From positions 692,902-756,901 of the forward strand of contig JABFGC010000002.1 in NCBI GenBank assembly GCA_013112685.1: 64,000 nt of DNA, written 5' to 3'. Origin of the DNA: Chloroflexota bacterium. Its GTDB lineage: Bacteria > Chloroflexota > Anaerolineae > Anaerolineales > Villigracilaceae. The notes below the pieces were generated by a model. That model searched no databases. It was given only the letters and a program-made list of their open reading frames with translations, and had not been told where the DNA came from. The position numbers and the translations under genes were made by a program. Positions 56,600 through 64,000 of the stretch are shown piece by piece (the first letter of the stretch is position 1; every line of letters begins with the position of its first letter).

Positions 56600-56721
56600 T
56601 ACCTGCCAACGGCGCAGTTCACGAATCCAGCGCCGCCATGCGCCATTTTGCTTATTTGTTGCACCGGCAGAATGGCGCTAGTGATTTGGCGTCCGGGGAA
56701 ATATCATCAGGCAGACAAAAA

Positions 56722-57732
56722 ATGAAACGGACATTCAATATACTTTTGCTGGTTGGCAGTCTTGCGGCTGTAGCGGCTGTCATCTTTGTGGTTTCGGCAA
56801 AGCCTGCCTCAACCATCGCCGCGCCGACTCTTCCGCCGGAACCAACTATTCCGCCCTCATTGCCGCCGCTGAATACAAATTCTCCTGCTCCATATTTGGA
56901 AAATGGAATCCCGCGCTTCCTGCAATTAAAAACCAAACTCAGCGAGGGACCCGGTTATGAAGTAACGGAATATATCGTAAAACGGGGCGACTCACCCTGG
57001 TCCATTGCGCAGAAGTTCGATCTCAAACCGGAAACGATCCTGTGGGGGAATCCCAAACTGAACGCGGCGGCAGGCAGTTTGAAGGCTGGCGACACGCTGA
57101 TAATCCTCCCAGTGGATGGTGTTCTGCACGTCGCAGAAGAGGGGGATACGCTCGAAGGACTCGCCAGAGTGCATGGAACCTCTGCCCAGGAAATCCTTGA
57201 ATATCTTGGTAATGACTTCGACCTGACACAACCACCGCAACTGAAGGCAGGTCAGCAGGTTATCATTCCCAACGGGACCAGCCCCATCGTCTGGTCGGAG
57301 GCGCAGGTGCCAATTGCCGCCCAAAGCGGAGTCCGAGGCGGTTATTCTGGGAATGTCCCCAATCTGGGAAGCGGCTATTTCAGTTGGCCCGTCAATGGAT
57401 ATGTCCTTACGCAGGAATATTGGAGCGGTCATCCCGGACTCGATCTGGCGACCGATTTCCGTCAGCCCATCTTCGCCTCCGACAGCGGTACGGTGGTCTT
57501 CTCCGGCTGGGATGACACCGGTTATGGCTACTTTATCATCATTGATCATGGAAACGGATATAAAACCACCTACGGGCACAATGAGGCAAACCTGGTATCG
57601 GTTGGACAAACCGTTGTTCAAGGACAGCAGATCGCCGAGGCGGGCAGCACCGGGAACTCCACCGGCGATCACCTCGACTTCCGCATTCTGTACAACGGCG
57701 TTTTCCTCAACCCGCTGGATTATTTGCCTTGA
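56722..57732 (+). CDS. LysM and M23-type peptidase, membrane-anchored
   Basis: 336 residues from ATG 56722. Signal-anchor ([20 protein letters not shown]), Pro-rich linker, LysM repeats ([40 protein letters not shown]), then an M23 domain with ligands in HPGLDLATD and DHLDFRI, and the [12 protein letters not shown] loop. The usual HxH is reduced to HLD, so activity is uncertain. Last gene of the island; its stop codon ends exactly where the split DUF255 gene begins. Possibly a partner of the neighbouring exporter in the envelope. Confidence 0.87.
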   Translation: MKRTFNILLLVGSLAAVAAVIFVVSAKPASTIAAPTLPPEPTIPPSLPPLNTNSPAPYLENGIPRFLQLKTKLSEGPGYEVTEYIVKRGDSPWSIAQKFDLKPETILWGNPKLNAAAGSLKAGDTLIILPVDGVLHVAEEGDTLEGLARVHGTSAQEILEYLGNDFDLTQPPQLKAGQQVIIPNGTSPIVWSEAQVPIAAQSGVRGGYSGNVPNLGSGYFSWPVNGYVLTQEYWSGHPGLDLATDFRQPIFASDSGTVVFSGWDDTGYGYFIIIDHGNGYKTTYGHNEANLVSVGQTVVQGQQIAEAGSTGNSTGDHLDFRILYNGVFLNPLDYLP

Positions 57733-57737
57733 GTGTA

Positions 57738-58532
57738 TTTCTCGAAATGCGGCACGCGCCAGAGGTTGTCGGTGCTGTAACGGGAGAATCCGCCGCCGAC
57801 CACGTCGTACATGCCGCCGCGCGCCATCGCGTTGAGGCAGTGCCTGATAAGTTTTGTGTATTCGTCCGTTTTGCGGAGAGCGGAATGATGAAGCAGAAAT
57901 TCGAGCGCCATCGGCTGCGGGAACTTGGGCGCATCGCCCCAGCCGCCGTAGCCCCAGTCGTAAGATTCTCGGATGGCGTTTGCAATGGCTTCGAGGTGTT
58001 CAGGCGTGAGCGCCTCCCGGCTTTGCGGTTTGACCTGCGCCTGCAAGTGCTGGCTGACTTTGCCGCCTGTGCTTTCCACTTCGGCGCGGTCGTGCTTCCA
58101 GGCGTTGGCGAGTCCGGTGAGAACATCCTTGAACGATGGCATGTTGTAACGCCGCACGGGCGGGAAATACGTGCCCGCATAGAACGGTTTGAGGTCCGGC
58201 GTGAGAAATACAGACATGGGCCAGCCGCCGGAGCCGGTCATGGCGACCGTGGCTTGCATGTAGATTGCGTCAATGTCCGGGCGCTCTTCGCGATCCACTT
58301 TGATGTTGACGAAATGCTCGTTCATCAGGGCGGCGGTTTCGGGGTCTTCGAACGACTCGTGTGCCATGACGTGACACCAGTGGCAGGCGGCATATCCTAT
58401 GGATAGAAAGATGGGCTTGTCTTCAGCTTTGGCTTTGTTCAGTGCTTCTTCGCCCCAAGGGTACCAATCCACGGGATTATTTGCGTGCTGAAGCAGGTAA
58501 GGAGAATTTTCCGAGGCAAGATGATTAGGCAT
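57738..58532 (-). pseudogene. N-terminal half of the split DUF255 gene
   Basis: About 265 residues of the thioredoxin-like half: [20 protein letters not shown], the ACHWCH motif, [33 protein letters not shown] and, at the end, [13 protein letters not shown] and LWRVPHFEK. After that codon similarity stops and the frame reads four foreign residues into the neighbouring gene before a stop (57720). The missing part is at 13678-14966. It is G+C-rich like that fragment and unlike the intact copy. Confidence 0.9.
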
Positions 58533-58573
58533 AAAATACCTCTATGAGTAAAATCAAAATTAACTTGTAGAAG

Positions 58574-58579
58574 ATTATA
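58574..58579 (-). promoter_or_regulatory. -10 box (TATAAT) upstream of the split DUF255 gene
   Basis: Minus-strand TATAAT in GGGCTATAATCT, 42 bases before the ATG. A TTGCAC lies 15 bases further upstream as a poor -35. The same string precedes the intact copy (17135-17140). Confidence 0.5.
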
Positions 58580-59239
58580 GCCCATGCTGATAAAGTGCAA
58601 GTGAGAATGTTGATTCAAGATTAGTTCTGGTTATTGTGGTATATGGGTACATATGCCCGTATACAAGATATATGCCGCGCCGGGCAGATTGTTGTTGAAA
58701 TTCAAGGTCATTCAGAACTCTTGCTGGTTAAGTATAAGACGCCAACCGTACTGGTATGCTGATACTGTCGGATTTTACGAATATGCCTCCACTACTACCC
58801 TCCTTGCCGACCGTCACACCTCACGTAACGTTCGTAGCCTATCACAAGACGGCATACGGACAAGCACAAACGGTGTGATACCCAGCCGCATGCCCACGTC
58901 ATGCCTGGGCATCATAATCCTTACGGAGGGTGTTACCCATCGAAAGACCGAACTCCTGCGTACCTTCACCGAGGGCGGACCCCCACCTTTTCTTTATTGC
59001 CACCCTGAGCGCGGATCCGGAACAACTTGCTGTGTTCGCCCGGCAAATTTGGTCGTTTACATATGCTGAAACCCCGGCTGGTTTTTCCTTCCCTACATGA
59101 GATGCCGCATTTGGGTTTCCTATGAGCATTTTGCCGACGAATTGATCGTGACGACTTGCCTGACCTGGCCGAGCGAGGATCAAAGCTTTGTGGAAGACAT
59201 CCTGCGTGGGGTGATCGAACACCTAGTCATCTATCTGAG
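58580..59239. other. Unassigned 660-base stretch before the IS4-type element
   Basis: No gene that I can support. Short frames (138 codons at 58653, 107 on the other strand) show no known motif. A hairpin ATGCCCA/TGGGCAT lies at 58890-58912. It may be a decayed mobile element. Confidence 0.4.
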
Positions 59240-60495
59240 GTTGGGACAAGAGTTCGGACAAAAAGAGGAAGAAGCCTGCTGAGGGGCTACACTTGGTTTA
59301 CCACAACCAATCCACCACCGCGAGGCTTCTTCATGGACAAGTGTATCAATCTCTCCGAATTTATGCAGGCGCTCTTTGACGATGAAAAGCTGGCGGAGCA
59401 GGCCAGCGAAATTGGGCAAGCGATGTTGGCTGCCCGCTCCCTGCGGCTGACCGACATCAGTGTAGCTATGGCTGGCAAGAGTGATGCTGGCTATAAGCGG
59501 ATCCAGCGTTTTTTGAAAGCCAGCGACCCGCGCGAACAGTTATGGCGCATGTTTCGCGAGGATGCGGAGTATGTGATCGGGGATCCGACAGAAATCGAGC
59601 GGCTCCAAGCTTGGAAAACTGCCTATATGGGTACGCTCAAAGACGGAAAGAGTAAAGGCTTGTGGGCGTTGATGCTGGCGACGCCGTATCGCGGCCGAGC
59701 CATTCCGTGTGGCGTGGTGACTTATTCGTCCAAGACGATTGCCGTCCATCAGGACTCGCGCAATCTGAACCATTTTCGAGCGTTTGCCGGTCTGAAAGAT
59801 ATGCTGGGCGACAAACCGCTGGTGCTGGATCGCGAATTTAGCTATCTGGAACTGTTGCTCAATCTGGTGGCTGAACAGATTCATTTTGTGATCCGCCTCA
59901 ACTTGGGCAGTCAGCCACCCAAGTTTTTCGACCAAGAGGGACAAGTCGTCGCCTTGACGATCTCGCCCGGGGAGACCATCATCCACAATCATGTATGGTA
60001 CAAGGGCAAAGTGCGGGTCAATGTGATCAGCACGTGACAACAGGGTCTCTCTGAACCACTCTGGGTGATGACCGACTTGGACCCCAAGACCGGTCAACGA
60101 ATTTATTTTGGACGCATGAAGATCGAACAGAGTTTCCGAGATTTGAAGAGTTTGTTGGGTATGACCAAACTGATGAATAAACAACAAATCTACATGGAGA
60201 AAATGCTGGCACTGCTCCTGCTGGTGTTTTCCATCGCGCTGTTACTGGGCGAAGAACGGCGCGACTATCTCTATGGCGAACCCCCTCCGCCATCACAGCC
60301 CCTTCCCAAAAAGGACTACATCTCAGGTTCTGACCATCGCAAGAAAGGCAAGAAATGAAAACGCTATTCCGGCTTGTTCATTTTGCTCAAACAAAAGTGG
60401 TCTCTCCCACCCACCGACCAAATCCTAATTTCCCAGGCCGCTTTGGCGATCTTCCTCGCTATCCTCCTCCTTCCTGTCCGAACTCATGTCTGAAC
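59240..60495 (+). mobile_element. IS4-type insertion sequence
   Basis: Inverted repeats: left GTTGGGACAAGAGTTCGGAC (59240-59259) and right GTCCGAACTCATGTCTGAAC (60476-60495), 17 of 20 matching after complementing. They enclose a single transposase gene. The outermost bases and any target duplication are not certain. Confidence 0.75.
59333..60358 (+). CDS. IS4-family DDE transposase (in-frame TGA)
   Basis: From ATG 59333: LTDISVAMAGKSDAGYKRIQR, VIGDPTEIER (first Asp), PLVLDREFSYLELL (second Asp), HFVIRLNLGSQ, then TGA at 60035-60037. The same frame continues LWVMTDLDPKTGQRIYFGRM and KIEQSFRDLKSLLGM with the catalytic Glu, to 60358. A single base change (TGG to TGA) would explain the stop. Either inactive or a base-call error. 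It is outside the island, next to the split DUF255 N-terminal half. Confidence 0.85.
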
Positions 60496-60675
60496 TTCAG
60501 AACCAGACTCTTGACAAGTTTTGACTGCCTTGAGTGTAAGCATCGAACCAGCACCAGATATGGATTCAAATCGAAAGACCTGGTTGAAATCTGTCTGACG
60601 CAAATGGGAAAAGGATTGCTGGAAACGCTGTAAGGTGACATTACGAAACATAGCGCGGAACCGGATGATCATCGT

Positions 60676-61257
60676 ATGGGCCTGAAAGTCTTCATCACCG
60701 TCGGCAAATCCGTCGCGCTCCGACTCATCCAGGCGGGGAATGCAGTGATGGCGGCTCTCACTTCCATGTCAAAAGAGCCGTTGCGGACGCTTGGCAGTCT
60801 GCTTGCCCGAATTTCAGGCGCAGTATTCCATTCGCCTGCGCCGCCCGCGCATGTTTTGATAAAAGCCAAACGAGACCTTTACGAACGGACGGGAACGTTC
60901 GCGGCGCTCGAAGGTTTTGTTGCCCACTGCTTCCTTTTGGATGGTCACCGCGACGATTGCTATTTTGCCACGTGGAGCGCGCACGGCGTGGAAGATCATA
61001 CGTGGGAAGTACTCGATTTCCTTTCGCAGGGTGATACGCTGACCCTTGACAACTTGCACAACAAACCCAGCCGCCGCGGCGTGACAGACGAGACCCACGC
61101 GGGGGATATGAGGGAACTCATCAGGCGCGGGCGGGCGGAGGTCGAAGCGGAGACGGAATGTCTCTTCTTCACGCCGTGGTCGTGTTTAGATGAGTCAGAG
61201 TTGGGGGAATTGGGGAGTCTCGCGAGTCAATTGCAGGATGGGTTGAAAGGACGATAA
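60676..61257 (+). CDS. Hypothetical protein
   Basis: 193 residues starting MGLKVFITVGKSVALRLIQA. No signal peptide. A mixed alpha/beta domain with LDGHRDDCYFATWSAHGVED and LDNLHNKPSRRGVTDETHAG; several His/Asp residues could form a metal or catalytic site. An in-frame ATG at 60766 (MSKEPLRTLGSLLA) is an alternative start. No recognised family. It follows the IS element by about 180 bases and is isolated on this strand. Confidence 0.55.
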   Translation: MGLKVFITVGKSVALRLIQAGNAVMAALTSMSKEPLRTLGSLLARISGAVFHSPAPPAHVLIKAKRDLYERTGTFAALEGFVAHCFLLDGHRDDCYFATWSAHGVEDHTWEVLDFLSQGDTLTLDNLHNKPSRRGVTDETHAGDMRELIRRGRAEVEAETECLFFTPWSCLDESELGELGSLASQLQDGLKGR

Positions 61258-61355
61258 TCATGGAAAAATCTGAGTGGGCAAACATGCTCGCCTTGGCAAC
61301 AAAAAATTAGCCGGGCATGGCAGATGATTCCATGAAAGAAAACTCCCCCGCATAC

Positions 61356-64000
61356 TTACCCCGCTTGTAATATCTCTTCGACGATATCGCTTAATGAACG
61401 TGTTCTGCCCCGGTCTTCTGCCGCGCGGACAGTTTCCATAGATACCCCGGCTATAAATTCCGGCGTCAACGCAACAATCGTCTGAAGTGTTTCAGGGTCG
61501 GTCTTGGAATGATGACGAATCAACCCGAACAACTCAAATGCCCTCTCAAACTCCCCGCGCCGCGCGCGGATTCCCGCCACCCAGACCAACGCGTCCAGCG
61601 CGATGAAATCCGCCTTGATATCGCGCGCCTCGCGGATGGACTGCTTGAGATGATACAACGCTTCGGCTTCGTTTCCCAAATGGAAATGCGCCGTGCCGAC
61701 GTTATCCAGCGCGATGGACATGCCGTAACGATAGCCCGTGTTGCGGTGAGTTTCCAATCCCTGCAAAAATAATTCCAACGCGCCTGTATAGTTTTTCTCT
61801 TTCAACAGAATCGTGCCGAGATTTCCCAACGCGCCCGCCAGGTTGCGCGGTTGATTGATCCGCCGCGAAATTTCAATCGCCTCCTGCAAAAGCGGCTTCT
61901 CTTCCTCGTAGCGTTCCTGATTGAACAACGTCACCGCCAGATTGATGAGCGTGGATGAAATCCCCGCCTCATCGTTCATCTCGCGCCGCAGGGCAAGACA
62001 CTCACGCAAAACCTGTTCCGACTCAGCGTTCTTCCCCAACGTTGTTAGCGCAGTCGAAATATTATTCAACGCCGTGGCTTCTTCGTGACGGTTTCCCAAT
62101 TCGCGCGCCATTTCCAATTGACCGCGGAAATATCCCTCGCCCTTGTCCTCCAAGCCCAAAAAGCGCGAAGCGATTCCCAGCGCGTTCAGGCACGCCATGA
62201 TTTGAGTCTTATCCCCGACACCGCGAAAATATGCAAGACACTCCTCCAGCGTCGGCACAACCTCATCGGGCTTGCCCATGTCTGCCAGGAACAAGGCGCG
62301 ATACAAAATCAACTTCGCGATCACACGACCTTGATCATCGGTTGGCAGGCTGCCGACGCCCCCTGCCTCGCCAAACCGAACCAGCGCGCGCTCCATCAAG
62401 TCATATCCTTCGCGGTAGCGCCCTTGAATATCAAAATAGCGTTTTGTGAAATGCACCAAGCCTGAAAGCGACGCAACATCCTTTTGTTCGCTCGCCCACA
62501 TCCACGCCGCGCGGACGTTTTCAAACTCGCGCGTCATCTGCGCGAACGACATGCGCTCATTCCACTGCGCCCGCTCGCCCGCCCACTTCGCAAAATACGC
62601 GGCGTGAGTATTGCGCACTTTTTTCCTCGCGCTCAATTTTTCTTCCGCGAATTGCCGCGTCACTTCGTGCAATTCAAACCGTTCGCCGTTTCGACTCACC
62701 AGCGATTTATCCAACAGCGAATCGAATTTTCCCGCCACCGCCTCCGCCGCCTCGCGTGTGAACCCGCCGCGAAAAACCGAAAACGCCGCGAATGTTTTTT
62801 GTTCCGTGTCGTTCAACCTTGCCCACGAGGATTCAAACACCGCTCGCAGACTTCTTTGGCGTTCAGGCACATCGCGCCGCGACGACGCAAGAAAATCCAA
62901 ACTCTTTTGAATTTCATCCCGAATGGCTTCGACACTCATCGAGCGGATCCACGACGCGGCGATTTCGATTCCCAAGGGGAGACCCCCGACCAAACGGCAG
63001 ATGTCCGCGACTGCGACCGACTCTTGCTCCCCAAACTGAATCTCCGCCCGCGCTCGCTTCGCGCTCTGGACGAATAACTGGTCAGCCCCCATTGAGCCTG
63101 ATTCCAGCCCGAGCAGTTCCACCACCCACTCGCCTTCGAGATCGAGTCTCTCCCGCGATGTGACAAGAATCTTCAGCTCAGGCGCGGCTTGCAAAATATC
63201 TGAAACCAAAACGGATGACTCCAGCAGATGCTCGAAGTTATCCATCACGAGCAGTAATTCTTTTTGGCGCAGGAAGTTCAGCAGTTGCTTCTTAGTGTCA
63301 CCTTTGGTGAACGGGAAATCGAAGACATTGCCGATGGCAGGAACCAACCCATCCGCGTCCACCGCCGCGAGCGGAATCATCCATGCACCGTTGATGAACA
63401 TGTTGGTGCAGGCGCGCGCCGTTTCCTGCGCGAGACGAGTCTTGCCGATGCCGCCCAAGCCCGTTAATGCGACAAGCCTGCAAGCAGGGTCAGCCAAACA
63501 TCGGCGCAAATTCGCTACTTCCTTTTCGCGCCCGATAAATTCAGTTGAAGATGCGGGAATATTATGCCGCGCCGCCTGTCTTGCTGAGCGAATTCTTTCA
63601 TACAGCGCAGTCGTTTCAAGCGACGGCTGGACTCCGAGTTCCTTCTCCAGAATCTTTTTGCAGGTTTCGTATTGGGCGAGCGCCGCGCTGAATTGACCTG
63701 TCCGCGCTTGGAGCAATATCAGTTGACGGTGCGCCTCCTCCCGCCAGGGATCGAAAGAGAGCAGGCGCAAGGCGTGGGTCATTGCTTCAGAAAAATTACC
63801 GTGTGAGGTGTGGAAGTGGGTCAACATGTGCAAGGCTCCGAGCGCCAATTCGCGCAGGCGGGCGCGTTCGGTCAGCATCCAGTCTTCGAAGTCAGGCGCA
63901 TCGCGGATGTGAAAGCCTTCGAGGAAGTCACCCCGATAGAGGCGCAGGGAATCTGTCAGAATAACCGAAGCAGGCTCAGGGTCAAGTGTAGAGGCGGAAC
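61356..64000 (-). CDS. BTAD / NB-ARC-like ATPase / TPR regulator (5' partial)
   Basis: More than 880 residues; the 5' end lies beyond 64000. From the visible N-terminal side: bacterial transcriptional activator (BTAD) helices (LRLLSFDPWREEAHRQLIL, LEKELGVQPSLETTALYERI), then a STAND-type ATPase with P-loop ALTGLGGIGKTRLAQE, Walker B ELLLVMDNFEHLL, ILVTSRERLDLEGEWVVEL and GGLPLGIEIAASW, a winged-helix linker, and a long TPR array (GNRHEEATALNNISTALTTL and similar). A missing N-terminal DNA-binding domain (SARP type) is likely. Such proteins are large signal-driven transcription activators. Target unknown. Confidence 0.88.
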   Translation of the reverse strand, partial: SASTLDPEPASVILTDSLRLYRGDFLEGFHIRDAPDFEDWMLTERARLRELALGALHMLTHFHTSHGNFSEAMTHALRLLSFDPWREEAHRQLILLQARTGQFSAALAQYETCKKILEKELGVQPSLETTALYERIRSARQAARHNIPASSTEFIGREKEVANLRRCLADPACRLVALTGLGGIGKTRLAQETARACTNMFINGAWMIPLAAVDADGLVPAIGNVFDFPFTKGDTKKQLLNFLRQKELLLVMDNFEHLLESSVLVSDILQAAPELKILVTSRERLDLEGEWVVELLGLESGSMGADQLFVQSAKRARAEIQFGEQESVAVADICRLVGGLPLGIEIAASWIRSMSVEAIRDEIQKSLDFLASSRRDVPERQRSLRAVFESSWARLNDTEQKTFAAFSVFRGGFTREAAEAVAGKFDSLLDKSLVSRNGERFELHEVTRQFAEEKLSARKKVRNTHAAYFAKWAGERAQWNERMSFAQMTREFENVRAAWMWASEQKDVASLSGLVHFTKRYFDIQGRYREGYDLMERALVRFGEAGGVGSLPTDDQGRVIAKLILYRALFLADMGKPDEVVPTLEECLAYFRGVGDKTQIMACLNALGIASRFLGLEDKGEGYFRGQLEMARELGNRHEEATALNNISTALTTLGKNAESEQVLRECLALRREMNDEAGISSTLINLAVTLFNQERYEEEKPLLQEAIEISRRINQPRNLAGALGNLGTILLKEKNYTGALELFLQGLETHRNTGYRYGMSIALDNVGTAHFHLGNEAEALYHLKQSIREARDIKADFIALDALVWVAGIRARRGEFERAFELFGLIRHHSKTDPETLQTIVALTPEFIAGVSMETVRAAEDRGRTRSLSDIVEEILQAG

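Larger units (their letters stand above)
14961..57737. mobile_element. Putative 42.8 kb genomic island splitting a DUF255 gene
   Basis: Bounded on the left by the C-terminal half and on the right by the N-terminal half of one DUF255 gene, both on the minus strand and complementary without a large overlap. The 6-mer AGTGTA occurs at both junctions (14961-14966 and 57732-57737). The content is accessory: copper ATPases, cupredoxins, thiol-redox proteins, ccm genes, an exporter, an IS110 element. A full-length DUF255 homologue sits at the left edge. I saw no integrase, relaxase or type IV secretion gene, so the mode of entry is unknown, and an assembly join cannot be excluded from sequence alone. 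Confidence 0.6.

Noticed and set aside
36290..60037. TGA read as Trp (recoding), from TGA codons inside sdhC and the IS4-type transposase
   Set aside because: TGA is the natural stop of several intact genes here (for example 57730-57732 and 28961-28963), so recoding is not general; point changes or base-call errors explain both cases.
60355..60633. A gene after the IS4-type transposase
   Set aside because: It runs across the right inverted repeat of the IS and lacks any known motif.

Overview
The window reads as one contig from a Chloroflexota bacterium, most likely class Anaerolineae. This is inferred from the protein types: threonine/proline-rich surface lipoproteins with PD40 propellers, a BTAD-ATPase-TPR regulator, an EF-P with Arg at the loop tip, an Anaerolineae-like cysteine-rich protein beside efp, and a G+C-rich background. 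Many genes carry single-base frameshifts in G/C or A runs whose protein similarity continues unbroken in the next frame. This looks like long-read consensus error rather than gene decay.

Layout. (1) 1-13.7 kb, core flank: lon (broken by four indels), a receiver-only response regulator, a GNAT acetyltransferase, a Mog/MoaB-like protein, a truncated peptide-binding lipoprotein, a very large repeat-and-propeller surface lipoprotein, efp, a HAD-DinB fusion, fabF, fabH, tatA and an MgtC-family protein. (2) 13.7-15.0 kb holds the C-terminal half of a thioredoxin-domain gene (DUF255/YyaL type). (3) About 15.0-57.7 kb is accessory DNA. (4) 57.7-58.5 kb holds the missing N-terminal half of that same DUF255 gene, in the same orientation. 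(5) 59-64 kb carries an IS4-type element, an unknown gene and the 3' part of a large BTAD/NB-ARC/TPR regulator.

The main observation is that the two DUF255 halves fit together at the conserved HFEK-M motif. The 42.8 kb between them therefore looks like an insertion that split the gene. A complete, visibly more AT-rich DUF255 homologue lies just inside the left edge and could replace the broken copy.

The inserted region is dominated by extracytoplasmic copper, thiol and haem functions. It has two copper P-type ATPases, four YHS domains (one fused to an ABC ATPase), a two-domain multicopper oxidase, two cupredoxins, an HMA chaperone, two CcdA-type thiol transporters (one apparently circularly permuted), DsbA- and TlpA/CcmG-like thioredoxins, a c-type cytochrome, a Rieske protein, CcmF/CcmH/CcmG, two Lgt-type enzymes, SdhC/SdhD anchors without SdhA/B, a two-component system, and a MacB/LolE-like exporter beside LysM-M23 peptidases. 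A plausible reading is that lipoproteins, cytochromes and copper proteins are made, oxidised or reduced, and loaded outside the membrane, with the ATPases removing excess copper. This joint role is inference.

Mobile and repeat DNA: an IS110 element sits inside a palindromic GTCATTGCGA repeat within the ccm operon, with other copies of the repeat nearby. An ATCAGTG-type heptad repeat is inserted in frame in one copper ATPase. I saw no rRNA, tRNA, CRISPR array or tyrosine/serine integrase.
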